Of a stretch of 33,851 nt of DNA, positions 17,055 to 24,637 are shown one piece after another; position 1 is the stretch's first letter, and every line of letters begins with the position of its first letter. The notes beneath the pieces are model-generated. The model did no database searches and had not been told where the DNA came from. It saw only the letters and a program-made list of their open reading frames with translations. This DNA comes from Clostridia bacterium (GTDB lineage Bacteria > Bacillota > Clostridia > Oscillospirales > CAG-272). The stretch is taken from assembly GCA_017550115.1 (NCBI GenBank), contig JAFYLR010000045.1, positions 1 through 33,851 of the forward strand, in the 5' to 3' direction. The translations under genes and the position numbers were made by a program.

Positions 17055-17083
17055 ATTTTAACACAAAAACCGAAGTTTGTCAA
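17055..17083 (-). promoter_or_regulatory. Predicted sigma-A promoter of the DUF512-der-obg-ppa genes
   Basis: On the minus strand, a perfect TTGACA (17078-17083) and TAAAAT (17055-17060) are 17 bp apart. The -35 overlaps the last codons of ogg, so the downstream ribosome-assembly genes can be expressed independently of ogg. Confidence 0.7.
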
Positions 17084-17994
17084 TCAAAACGTGCGGCATA
17101 AAACATATATTGCTGTGCTATTCCCGCATATTCTCCAAGGCTTGTCGGATCGAAGTCATAGGGGAATTTTTCTGATAAAACTCTCTTTATCCACACGTCT
17201 ATCGGAAAAGCATCGTATTTCTCCATACCGAAAAGAGCTACGCACGATGCGACCTTCATTCCAACCCCTCTGATAGAGCAAAGCTCGGCTATGCAGTCTG
17301 CGCACCCAAACGTTGCCACATTTTCAATATCAAGCTCCTCTAAGGCAACCTTTCTTGCCGCATCTGCTATGTATGAGGCTCTGAAACCGACTCTCAGCGC
17401 CCTCAAGCCATCTTCTCCGAGCGATAGAACCGCCTCAGCCGAAGGAAAAGCAAATTCTCTGTCGGAAGCTCCGTGTGCTCTCATAAGAGAAGCGTCTATC
17501 CCCTCTCCGCAACGCTCCGAAAGTGCTTTGATTATCTTTTTTATTCTCGGAATATTATTATTCTGTGAAATAATAAAAGAACAAAGTGTTTCCCATCTTT
17601 CCTGCCTTAAAATCCTTATTCCTTCGCCCCTCTCCATAACCGACAGCATATATTCGGTCGAACAATGCTCCGATATATCACGTCTTATGGCATCGTAATC
17701 AACATCAAGTGCAAGATAAGAGCATAACTCTTTTTCAAAGAATTCTATGTCACAATTATATATGTATATAGTCGAACCGTCCTGAGCGACCGAGAAAAAA
17801 CGCCCAAGAGCCACTCCTGCAAATTCCACTTCATGCACAGAATCGGCAACACTCTCAAAACGAAAGCACTGCCCACAGTCAAAGGTCTTCGCTACCGAGA
17901 AACCGCTTACGTTTTCTATTTTTATATATTTCAGTTCGCCCTCTTTTCCCTCGCTTACGCAAAGGTCGTGGATCTTATCTGTTTGGCAAATCAT
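17080..17994 (-). CDS. ogg: 8-oxoguanine DNA glycosylase (OGG1 type)
   Basis: Bifunctional glycosylase/AP lyase that removes 8-oxoguanine from DNA. The 304 residues include an N-terminal TBP-like domain with the FDCGQCFRF segment (38-46), matching the DQCFRW segment of OGG1 proteins. A helical domain with IISQNNNIPRIKKII follows, then the helix-hairpin-helix IRGVGMKVASCVALF ending in PIDVW. The catalytic Lys is Lys247 and the catalytic Asp is Asp266, equivalent to Lys249 and Asp268 of human OGG1. The ATG at 17994 has a GAGG site upstream. It is the first gene of the leftward cluster, with 53 bp before the DUF512 gene. Alternative names include DNA-(apurinic or apyrimidinic site) lyase. Confidence 0.92.
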   Translation of the reverse strand: MICQTDKIHDLCVSEGKEGELKYIKIENVSGFSVAKTFDCGQCFRFESVADSVHEVEFAGVALGRFFSVAQDGSTIYIYNCDIEFFEKELCSYLALDVDYDAIRRDISEHCSTEYMLSVMERGEGIRILRQERWETLCSFIISQNNNIPRIKKIIKALSERCGEGIDASLMRAHGASDREFAFPSAEAVLSLGEDGLRALRVGFRASYIADAARKVALEELDIENVATFGCADCIAELCSIRGVGMKVASCVALFGMEKYDAFPIDVWIKRVLSEKFPYDFDPTSLGEYAGIAQQYMFYAARFD

Positions 17995-18024
17995 CTATCT
18001 TCCTCAAAAATTAATATTTTGTAC

Positions 18025-18054
18025 TTGTATTTAGGTGTACACAGGTGTTATAAT
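18025..18054 (+). promoter_or_regulatory. Predicted promoter of the DUF6062-mnmM-vanY-ABC cluster
   Basis: TTGTAT (18025-18030) and TATAAT (18049-18054) have an 18-bp spacer that contains the perfect 8-bp palindrome GTGTACAC (18035-18042). A second TATAAT at 18058-18063 is an alternative -10. Confidence 0.5.
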
Positions 18055-18074
18055 AAGTATAATGTACTATTTAT

Positions 18075-18103
18075 ATTATATATTATTTCTTGTGCTATTA
18101 CAA
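18075..18103 (-). promoter_or_regulatory. Predicted sigma-A promoter of ogg
   Basis: On the minus strand, TTGTAA (18098-18103) and TATAAT (18075-18080) are 17 bp apart, giving a leader of about 75 bases that runs through the rightward promoter at 18025-18054. Confidence 0.6.
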
Positions 18104-18139
18104 GACTAATTTTGTTCATAAAATAAAAAGGAGTCATAA

Positions 18140-18850
18140 ATGGAACAGATTTACGCTATTCCCGTAAACGAAGCGTTCAGAGAGAGCGCCGAAAACGCCG
18201 CCTGCGGCTGTCCCTTCTGCTCTATCTACCGTAAGCTTGAAGAAAATGAACTTGACCTTATCCTCGGAGCTTCTATGATGGAGCCTGATACAAGAATAAG
18301 AACTAACAAAGAAGGATTTTGCAGAACGCATTATGATATGATGTTTGTTCGCAAAAACCGTTTGGGAATGGCACTTACTTTGGAGAGCCACCTCGACGAG
18401 CTCAGAGCAGATATGAAAGACTCTCTTGCAGGTAAGATTGCAGGTAAAAAAGGAGAAAAAGCCGCTAAACGCATAGCGGATCTCGAGAAAAACTGCTACG
18501 TTTGTTCAAGAATCGAATACCATTTTGAGAGAATGATAGAAACCTCTGTTCTCCTCTGGGAGAATCAAGAGGATTTTCCCTCTCTTATCTCCTCTCAACC
18601 TTACTATTGTCTGCCGCATTACCGCAGAATGCTCGAATATGCGTCCGTCCGACTCTCAAAGAAAAAATACGGCGAATTTGAAGCACAGTGCTCTGCACCG
18701 CAATATAAATATTTCGATAAACTACGCGAAGACGTTAGCTGGTTCTGCAAAAAATACGATTACAGATACGAAGAAGAGCCTTGGTACGACTCAAAAGACG
18801 CCGTTGAGAGAGCGATCAAGTTTTTACGCTCTGATATACATAAAAATTGA
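18140..18850 (+). CDS. DUF6062 family protein, two Cys/His modules
   Basis: A conserved protein of Clostridia with no established function; I recognise it as DUF6062 from the N-terminus and the GASMMEPDTRIRTN-K-GFC segment. The 236 residues lack a signal peptide or membrane helix. A repeated metal-site-like pattern is visible: Cys24-x2-Cys27 with Cys61-x2-His64-Tyr, and Cys119-x2-Cys122 with Cys157-x2-His160-Tyr. The CxxC-to-CxxHY spacing is nearly the same in both halves (34 and 35 residues), suggesting an internal duplication that binds two zinc ions or an iron-sulfur cluster. A highly charged helix (about 85-118) joins the halves. AAGGAG lies nine bases before the ATG. It is the first gene of a rightward cluster, 14 bp before the methyltransferase. 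Confidence 0.8.
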   Translation: MEQIYAIPVNEAFRESAENAACGCPFCSIYRKLEENELDLILGASMMEPDTRIRTNKEGFCRTHYDMMFVRKNRLGMALTLESHLDELRADMKDSLAGKIAGKKGEKAAKRIADLEKNCYVCSRIEYHFERMIETSVLLWENQEDFPSLISSQPYYCLPHYRRMLEYASVRLSKKKYGEFEAQCSAPQYKYFDKLREDVSWFCKKYDYRYEEEPWYDSKDAVERAIKFLRSDIHKN

Positions 18851-18864
18851 CGAGAGGAAAGAAT

Positions 18865-19416
18865 ATGCTTGACCTTTTAGACCTACATAAGCGTTTTATA
18901 TTAAATCATCTCTCCGAGGGCGATACAGCAGTCGATTTCACGATGGGGAACGGACACGACACCGCTTTTCTCTCAAAAGCCGTCGGTACAAGTGGTCACG
19001 TTTACGCCTTTGATATACAGCAACAGGCACTCGATTCTACTGCAAAAAATTTGAAAGAATACGGCTGTCCCGAAAATTATACGCTCATAAAGGATTCTCA
19101 CCACAGAGTACTTGAATATGTAAAAGAGCCAATAAAAGCGGGAATGTTCAATCTTGGGTATCTTCCGGGCGGAGATAAGTCAATAACAACCATGCGTGAA
19201 ACTACAATGCCGGCAATAGAGGCTGCAATAAGTCTGCTTGGCCGCGACTCGGTCTTAAACGTTGCTGTCTATCCGGGGCACGCCGAGGGCGATGCCGAGG
19301 GAAAAATGATAACAGAATATCTATCAACGCTCGACCGCAGAAAGATATGTGCAACGCAGATAAAGATTCTGAACTCGCCAACCTCACCCTATTTTATCGT
19401 CATTGAGACAAAATAA
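18865..19416 (+). CDS. mnmM: Class I SAM methyltransferase, MnmM (YtqB) family
   Basis: A 183-residue Rossmann methyltransferase. The SAM-binding motif I reads VDFTMGNGHDTAFLSKAVG (about 25-43), then HVYAFDIQQQAL (acidic Asp after strand 2), and the family-specific FNLGYLPGGDKSITT and VYPGHAEGDAEG. These match Bacillus YtqB, now MnmM, which methylates the aminomethyl group of nm5s2U34 to give mnm5s2U in certain tRNAs. The ATG at 18865 follows GAGAGGAAAG; a TTG at 18847 overlaps the previous stop but lacks a ribosome site. It sits between DUF6062 and the VanY-like gene, which are functionally unrelated as far as is known. The assignment to MnmM rests on motif recall. Confidence 0.85.
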   Translation: MLDLLDLHKRFILNHLSEGDTAVDFTMGNGHDTAFLSKAVGTSGHVYAFDIQQQALDSTAKNLKEYGCPENYTLIKDSHHRVLEYVKEPIKAGMFNLGYLPGGDKSITTMRETTMPAIEAAISLLGRDSVLNVAVYPGHAEGDAEGKMITEYLSTLDRRKICATQIKILNSPTSPYFIVIETK

Positions 19417-19430
19417 AAAAGGAGCACAAA

Positions 19431-20909
19431 ATGAATAATTTTGATGAAAATAACGAATTTGTAAAACGCCCGTCAAACAATACTCAAGCAGGACAGCAAA
19501 CTCCGCAAAGAAGAGTTGCCACGGGTGATATACGCAGACCGAATAACGCTCCGCAAAGCAATCGGGAACAAATCAGACGCCCCGCGCAAAGCAACTCAAA
19601 TACAAAAAAACAAGCTCCTCAAGCTTATTCTCAAAAAGCTCACACGCCCAAAATAAAAAAGGAAAACTTAAAAATCAAAAGCTCCGATATGTTGCGGAAC
19701 ATTCTTATATTTATCGCGATGCTTGCAGGACTGCTTATCATAGGATTTTCTCTGCTTCTCTCCTCGCTTTACGTTGCTCCAGAGAAAGTGAAAGCAAACT
19801 ATACTTACATATATGACGGAAAAACAGAGTTTTCCTCAGTTGTTGTAAATAAAGTGCTATATATGAATATGACCGAGCTTTCGGATATGTGTAACTTTAT
19901 CGTAAGCGGCTCAAAGGACTGTCTTCGCTACACCGTTGACAACGGTGAATTTGCAGAGTTTACTGTTGGCAGTGCTTCGGCAAAAATAAACGCAGATATA
20001 GTAAATATGGAGGGGGCAGCACTCGTGCGTGAAAATGAAAACGTCTGGATACCTCTCAGCTTTGCCGAATCCTACATAAGCGGTCTTGACATACAATACG
20101 ACGAAGAACATAATACCATCTCAATAAACCGTCAAGAGCTTAGCGGCAGCACCAAAGATAATCCGTTCTATTCAAAAATCACGTTCCGCATCAAAGGCTC
20201 TCAGACCTTAGATGGTATAAAAGAGGATACCGACATAGGTGCCGTAACCACTCCCGATTTTATAAACGATCTTTCGGAATATGAGCAGTATATGGATCCG
20301 CAAAACAGAGATGATTATCTGATACTTGTCAACAAAACGTCCCATATCGACGAGAATTATCTTCCCGAAAATCTTGTTTCGATAACGAACGTACGTAAGG
20401 ACGGCAGAAAAGAACAAATGGTCGAATGTGCAGAGAAAGCTCTGCAGGCACTTTTCATAGAAATGAAATCGGCCGGATATACCGACGTTTCGGTAACAAG
20501 CGGATACCGTTCATATAATAAGCAATCCTCGTTATTCAATACCTATCTCCAGAGGGAAAGAGCAAACAATCCGTCTCTCACCTTAGAGGATGCGAAAGAA
20601 ATAGTTCTTACCTACTCTGCTTTCCCCGGCACAAGTGAGCATCAGACCGGACTTTGCGTTGATATGCACAATCTCTCCTCCGCCGACGTCTCCTTTGCCA
20701 ACAAAGCAGCTTACACATGGCTCAAGGAAAACTGCTATAAGTTCGGATTTGTCATTCGTTTTCCCGAGGACAAGGTCGATATAACCGGATACAGCTTTGA
20801 GCCTTGGCATTATCGTTTTGTCGGAAGATACCACGCAACCAGAATGTATAATCTCGGCATGTGTCTTGAAGAATACGTTGATTACCTTTCAAGAGCCGAA
20901 GAACACTAA
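19431..20909 (+). CDS. VanY-type D-alanyl-D-alanine carboxypeptidase, membrane-anchored
   Basis: A 492-residue M15B peptidase that trims the terminal D-Ala of peptidoglycan stem peptides outside the membrane. Residues 1-85 are a cytoplasmic, disordered Asn/Gln/Pro/Arg-rich tail, and one transmembrane helix spans about 89-113. Residues 125-235 resemble a copper-amine-oxidase N-like surface domain (YIYDGKTEFSSVVVNKVLYMNM and VWIPLSFAESYI). The VanY domain fills about 325-485: SGYRSYNKQ (357-365), zinc ligands His404 and Asp411 in SEHQTGLCVD, catalytic Glu457 and zinc ligand His460 in FEPWHYR. GGAG precedes the ATG. It is 15 bp before the ABC exporter gene, so probably co-transcribed. Confidence 0.92.
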   Translation: MNNFDENNEFVKRPSNNTQAGQQTPQRRVATGDIRRPNNAPQSNREQIRRPAQSNSNTKKQAPQAYSQKAHTPKIKKENLKIKSSDMLRNILIFIAMLAGLLIIGFSLLLSSLYVAPEKVKANYTYIYDGKTEFSSVVVNKVLYMNMTELSDMCNFIVSGSKDCLRYTVDNGEFAEFTVGSASAKINADIVNMEGAALVRENENVWIPLSFAESYISGLDIQYDEEHNTISINRQELSGSTKDNPFYSKITFRIKGSQTLDGIKEDTDIGAVTTPDFINDLSEYEQYMDPQNRDDYLILVNKTSHIDENYLPENLVSITNVRKDGRKEQMVECAEKALQALFIEMKSAGYTDVSVTSGYRSYNKQSSLFNTYLQRERANNPSLTLEDAKEIVLTYSAFPGTSEHQTGLCVDMHNLSSADVSFANKAAYTWLKENCYKFGFVIRFPEDKVDITGYSFEPWHYRFVGRYHATRMYNLGMCLEEYVDYLSRAEEH

Positions 20910-20924
20910 AAAAAGAGAGAAAAA

Positions 20925-22643
20925 ATGCTTAAAAGATTTTTAGCCTATTATAAACCTCACAAAAAGGTATTTGCGCTCGATATGTTCGCATCGCTTATCG
21001 TTTCTCTTATCGGTATAGTTTACCCCATGGTCACAAGAGAAATGCTGAACACGCTTATACCCGAGCGAAAATACCGCATGATAGTCCTCGCAGGTTCAGC
21101 GCTCTTGGCACTCTACCTTGTGAGAATGCTTTTGAATTATTTTATACAATATTACGGTCACGTTATGGGCGTTCGTATGCAAACGCAGATGCGTACCGAT
21201 ATGTTCAAGCATCTGCAAAAGCTCCCCTACAGCTTTTATGATAATAATGAAACGGGAAAGATAATGTCAAGAATGACGAGTGACCTTTTTGAAGTAAGTG
21301 AGCTTGCACATCACGGTCCCGAAAATCTCATTATATCCTCAATATCTATCGTAACCTCGTTCACATACCTTTCGTTTATAAACATTTGGCTCACTCTTAT
21401 AATATTTGCTTGCGTCCCGTTTTTGCTTGTTATAGCATTGACGCTGCGCAAGAAAATGAGGGACGCATTTGCACAGAGCCGTAAAGCAACAGCCGAAATA
21501 AACGCAGCTCTTGAGAGCAGTGTGTCGGGAATTCGTGTCACAAAAGCCTTTTGCAACGCTGAAAAGGAACAGGAAAAGTTTGAGGTCGGCAATAATGAAT
21601 ATACAAGCTCAAGAAGCCGTGCCTATCGGGCAATGGGGCAATTCCATTCTGGCACATCGTTTATAACCGACGTTTTCAACGTTATAATTCTTATAGCAGG
21701 AGGATTCTTCCTCTATAACGGAGATATCAATTTTGCAGATTATTCAGCTTTTGTTGTTTCTGTCAATCTATTTATAAGTCCTGTTATGACTCTTATCAAC
21801 TTCATGGAACAGTATCAAAGCGGAGTAACGGGCTTTGAACGTTTTCTTGAAATTATGGATACAGAACCCGAGAAGGACAGCGAAGGTGCTGTTAATGCAG
21901 GTATGGTTGAAGGACGCATCGAATTGCGTGGGGTAACTTACGCATATGACGGAGAAAAGGATGTTCTTGAAAACGTCAATCTGACCATTGAAAAAGGAAA
22001 AACCTTTGCACTCGTCGGTCCGTCAGGTGGCGGAAAGACAACCATTTGCCACCTTATCCCGCATTTTTATGACGTAACCTCGGGCGAGATACTCATTGAT
22101 GGTAAAGAAATACACACTTTAACCATGGAGTCGCTCCGTCGAAACATCGGTATAGTTCAGCAGGATATTTATCTATTCAACGCAAGTATAAAGGACAATA
22201 TCCTATATGGCAGACTTGATGCCACAGATGAAGAGGTTATAGAAGCGGCAAAAAGAGCAAATATTCACGACTATATAATGACTCTTGAAAACGGATATGA
22301 CACACAAATAGGCGAGCGTGGAGTTCGACTATCCGGAGGACAAAAGCAAAGGCTTTCAATTGCAAGAGTGTTCCTTAAAAATCCACCTATCCTCATTCTT
22401 GATGAGGCGACAAGTGCACTCGATAACACAACCGAGATACTGATCCAACAATCTCTTGATGAGCTTTGTCAGGGCAGGACCACTCTCGTTGTTGCGCATC
22501 GTCTTTCAACCATTAAAAATGCTGACGAAATCGCCGTTGTTTCAAGCGGACGAATCGTCGAGCAAGGAACTCATGCCGAACTTCTTGACAAAAACGGAGA
22601 GTACGCAGATCTGTACGCTCTTCAGTTCAGAAATAATCAATAA
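20925..22643 (+). CDS. ABC transporter, fused permease and ATP-binding protein (exporter type)
   Basis: A 572-residue half-transporter of the MsbA/LmrA/BmrA class, which works as a dimer to export lipids, drugs or peptides. Six transmembrane helices lie in about 1-300. The nucleotide-binding domain has Walker A GPSGGGKT (365-372), Q-loop Gln412, signature LSGGQ (469-473), Walker B ILILDE (489-494) and switch His525. No N-terminal peptidase or accessory domain is present, so a bacteriocin exporter is not indicated. In the cluster it follows the VanY-like peptidase, so an envelope-related substrate is possible but not shown. Only one half-transporter gene is present, consistent with a homodimer or a partner elsewhere. 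Confidence 0.93.
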   Translation: MLKRFLAYYKPHKKVFALDMFASLIVSLIGIVYPMVTREMLNTLIPERKYRMIVLAGSALLALYLVRMLLNYFIQYYGHVMGVRMQTQMRTDMFKHLQKLPYSFYDNNETGKIMSRMTSDLFEVSELAHHGPENLIISSISIVTSFTYLSFINIWLTLIIFACVPFLLVIALTLRKKMRDAFAQSRKATAEINAALESSVSGIRVTKAFCNAEKEQEKFEVGNNEYTSSRSRAYRAMGQFHSGTSFITDVFNVIILIAGGFFLYNGDINFADYSAFVVSVNLFISPVMTLINFMEQYQSGVTGFERFLEIMDTEPEKDSEGAVNAGMVEGRIELRGVTYAYDGEKDVLENVNLTIEKGKTFALVGPSGGGKTTICHLIPHFYDVTSGEILIDGKEIHTLTMESLRRNIGIVQQDIYLFNASIKDNILYGRLDATDEEVIEAAKRANIHDYIMTLENGYDTQIGERGVRLSGGQKQRLSIARVFLKNPPILILDEATSALDNTTEILIQQSLDELCQGRTTLVVAHRLSTIKNADEIAVVSSGRIVEQGTHAELLDKNGEYADLYALQFRNNQ

Positions 22644-22654
22644 AATAAAAAAAG

Positions 22655-22697
22655 GCGTCTCATTTATTCGCAAGAATCAACTTGCCAAATGAGACGC
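22655..22697 (+). terminator. Intrinsic terminator of the DUF6062-ABC cluster
   Basis: An 11-bp stem (22655-22665 with 22687-22697) is topped by a second short stem (GCAAG with CTTGC) inside the loop, and T-rich sequence (22698-22703) follows. Confidence 0.85.
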
Positions 22698-22721
22698 TCT
22701 TTTACTTTTGAAAAAAAGAAC

Positions 22722-22742
22722 CCCACCGCCACAGGCGGTGGG
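22722..22742 (-). terminator. Intrinsic terminator of the zinc-ribbon gene
   Basis: A perfect, GC-rich 9-bp stem (22722-22730 with 22734-22742) has a 3-base loop. On the minus strand it is followed by TTCTTTTTTT, so it ends the leftward sigma factor/zinc-ribbon transcript. Confidence 0.85.
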
Positions 22743-22781
22743 TAGGTCAATCTTTATATAATGCTTCAAAGAGAATTATAC

Positions 22782-23099
22782 TTATTGATCTGCGTTCTTT
22801 CTTGCCTCAAAACAAGCACTGCAGTAAACAGGTCTGTCATTTGAGGGCTGGAAGTTAACTCTTGCAACACCGCCGCATTCAGCGCAAGTTGTTTCGAAAA
22901 CTTCTCTGGGAGCTCTGCCTGCGTTCTTTCTTGCATCGCGGCAAGCCTTGCAGCACTTGGGCTTATTTACAAAGCCTTTTTCTTTGTAGAACTGCTTTTC
23001 ACCTGCGGTGAAAACAAATTCATTGCCACATTCCTTGCAGACAAGAGTTTCGTCCTCAAAAACCTCATCTTCTACTACTACATTCTCTTCTTCGTACAT
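22782..23099 (-). CDS. Small protein with two tandem zinc ribbons
   Basis: A 105-residue protein with an acidic N-terminus (1-18) and two four-cysteine ribbons. The first uses Cys21, Cys24, Cys50 and Cys53 (with an extra Cys49); the second uses Cys72, Cys75, Cys93 and Cys96. Each ribbon ends in a similar CxxxRKNA-type tail (CRDARKNA, CFEARKNA). The first ribbon with FVFTAGEKQFYKEKGFVNKP matches the small 'probable zinc-ribbon' proteins (zf-trcl) of Clostridia. The ATG at 23099 follows AGGA, whereas the upstream ATG at 23132 lacks a ribosome site. It lies 60 bp behind the sigma factor gene and is probably co-transcribed with it. The function is unknown; nucleic acid or protein binding is plausible. 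Confidence 0.8.
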   Translation of the reverse strand: MYEEENVVVEDEVFEDETLVCKECGNEFVFTAGEKQFYKEKGFVNKPKCCKACRDARKNAGRAPREVFETTCAECGGVARVNFQPSNDRPVYCSACFEARKNADQ

Positions 23100-23159
23100 T
23101 GCCTTTTTCCTCACTTTGTGTGTTTTTTCCATTCTTAGATGGACTATTTATTAAACTGA

Positions 23160-23801
23160 TCATCTTTTGGATGACTCATCTAATACTGATCTTAATTTGT
23201 TTCTTGCCCTGAAAATAGCATTGTCAACGGATTTTTCGGTCTTGCCGAGTCTGTCTGCAATTTCTGAAGAAGAACAACCGCTTGCAACCAATCGAAATAC
23301 CTTGTATTCAAAATCTGAAAGAGTGCTTTTTATCAGTTCATATAGCTGACCGATATTTTCATTTTCGATTATACCGTTTGAAATATCTTCCGGATCCGCC
23401 ATGTCGAAAATACCATCAATGGGTAAAATTTCAATATGCTTTCTCCTGACCGCTCTGACACGAGAAACCAATGCATTACCTATACATATCTTAGCATAAA
23501 GACCGAAGGACACTTTATCCTGCTCAATATTGTAAGAAATAGCCGCCTTTGAAAACGCAATAAGCGCATCTTGAACAACGTCTTCTCTTTCGCATACGGC
23601 GGAAAGTGCCAAATAGCAACTGTCGCTCATGCTATCTATAAGGGGGTGATATATCTTGATGAGACTGTCAAATGCCACCTCATCTCCCCCTCGATACGCT
23701 AAAAGAAGCTCTCGTACATCGCCCCTTGAATCTGCCAAAATTTTATTATTCTGACTAAGATCCATATTTGGTACCGCCGCTTCTAATATAGTATCGTACA
23801 T
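23160..23801 (-). CDS. RNA polymerase sigma factor, SigH-like (sigma-70 family)
   Basis: A 213-residue sigma factor with region 2 (about 30-130: LLLAYRGGDEVAFDSLIKIY, EDVVQDALIAFSKAAISYN, VSFGLYAKICIGNALVSRVRAVRRKHIEILP) and region 4 (about 155-208: LSDFEYKVFRLVASGCSSSEIADRLGKTEKSVDNAIFRARNKL). The layout and the RRKH and KSVDNA signatures resemble stationary-phase/early-sporulation SigH, but region 2 is diverged. The first ATG at 23801 has no clear Shine-Dalgarno and lies close to the predicted transcript start; the ATG at 23765 (201 residues) is a good alternative. No anti-sigma factor is adjacent; a zinc-ribbon protein follows. Its target promoters cannot be read from this window. Confidence 0.88.
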   Translation of the reverse strand: MYDTILEAAVPNMDLSQNNKILADSRGDVRELLLAYRGGDEVAFDSLIKIYHPLIDSMSDSCYLALSAVCEREDVVQDALIAFSKAAISYNIEQDKVSFGLYAKICIGNALVSRVRAVRRKHIEILPIDGIFDMADPEDISNGIIENENIGQLYELIKSTLSDFEYKVFRLVASGCSSSEIADRLGKTEKSVDNAIFRARNKLRSVLDESSKR

Positions 23802-23818
23802 GTAAACATTACTATTAT

Positions 23819-23846
23819 ATTATATCATCATTTCCCACAATGTCAA
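23819..23846 (-). promoter_or_regulatory. Predicted sigma-A promoter of the sigma factor gene
   Basis: On the minus strand, a perfect TTGACA (23841-23846) and TATAAT (23819-23824) have a 16-bp spacer. A second TATAAT lies at 23814-23819. Confidence 0.65.
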
Positions 23847-23881
23847 TAGTTTTTTGATAATTATTTTTCGTCATTTTCGAC

Positions 23882-23917
23882 AAAAATGTATAAAACGCTC
23901 GCGTTTTATACATTTTT
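23882..23917 (-). terminator. Intrinsic terminator after the DUF4364 gene
   Basis: A perfect 16-bp stem (23882-23897 with 23902-23917) with a CTCG loop has A5/T5 ends. It lies 30 bp beyond the DUF4364 stop and before the sigma factor promoter. Confidence 0.8.
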
Positions 23918-23946
23918 CTTCAATATATTTACAATAATCTCAACAA

Positions 23947-24495
23947 TTACCAATCAAACAAATAATCTACCTGTCCTGCCAAAAGTGCTGTAACTCCTCT
24001 GTAAATAACTTCGGTACGGTCGTAAAAATTCGCCTTCATTTGCTCAACTCTCAACTCTGTATCAACAACAAGAGATGTGGAGTATATCACAACGCCTTTT
24101 TCGGTAAGCGAACAATCTATTCTGTATCTGCCGTCCGGAAGCTTCTCGGAAACACATCTTGAAACTATACCGCGTCGCTTGAAGTCGAGATATCTCAGAG
24201 CATAACGTAAGCTCTGATCAAGCACCGACGCAAGAATATCACTCTTAAGTTCTCTTGCAACAACCCTTCCCTTTTCCGAAACGTAATAAAGCGGATCTTC
24301 TGCGGAGTTGTCAACAAGTATCAACTCGTCATCTACCATTTCGTAAAAGCATTCTGCAAAATCGAGATATATTATATAATCCGTCTGCATAACGATGTCA
24401 TTTATAGTCACAAAATCCATAGGATAATTTATATTTTCCATAAGATAAAGAACGAATATCTTAACGTTTCGTCTGCTTCCTATCTGAGAACCCAT
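23947..24495 (-). CDS. DUF4364 family winged-helix protein
   Basis: A 182-residue protein of the DUF4364 family, common in Clostridia. The N-terminal half (about 8-80) looks like a winged helix: VKIFVLYLMENINYPMDFVTINDIV, then YLDFAECFYEMVDDELI, then a wing PLYYVSEKGRVVAREL. The C-terminal half (about 110-180) is predicted mostly beta and could be a dimerisation or ligand domain. A transcription regulator role is likely but no member's target is known to me. GAGGGG precedes the ATG. It is divergent from homoserine dehydrogenase with 142 bp between start codons, so it may regulate that gene or only share the space. Confidence 0.82.
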   Translation of the reverse strand: MGSQIGSRRNVKIFVLYLMENINYPMDFVTINDIVMQTDYIIYLDFAECFYEMVDDELILVDNSAEDPLYYVSEKGRVVARELKSDILASVLDQSLRYALRYLDFKRRGIVSRCVSEKLPDGRYRIDCSLTEKGVVIYSTSLVVDTELRVEQMKANFYDRTEVIYRGVTALLAGQVDYLFDW

Positions 24496-24528
24496 ACTTT
24501 TCCCCTCTGTTTCATCATATTCCTATAT

Positions 24529-24557
24529 ATTTTATCACTAAAATCAAATTTTTTCAA
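24529..24557 (-). promoter_or_regulatory. Predicted sigma-A promoter of the DUF4364 gene
   Basis: On the minus strand, TTGAAA (24552-24557) and TAAAAT (24529-24534) are 17 bp apart, 34 bp upstream of the ATG. Confidence 0.6.
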
Positions 24558-24576
24558 GATATTTTCAAAGTTTATA

Positions 24577-24606
24577 TTTACAAAAGGTATGTTTTTGTGG
24601 TATTAT
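24577..24606 (+). promoter_or_regulatory. Predicted promoter of hom with an inverted repeat
   Basis: TTTACA (24577-24582) and TATTAT (24601-24606) have an 18-bp spacer. An inverted repeat AGGTAT (24585-24590) / ATACCT (24607-24612) brackets the -10 region and is a possible operator. Confidence 0.5.
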
Positions 24607-24637
24607 ATACCTATATTTGATATGTTGGGAGAAAATG

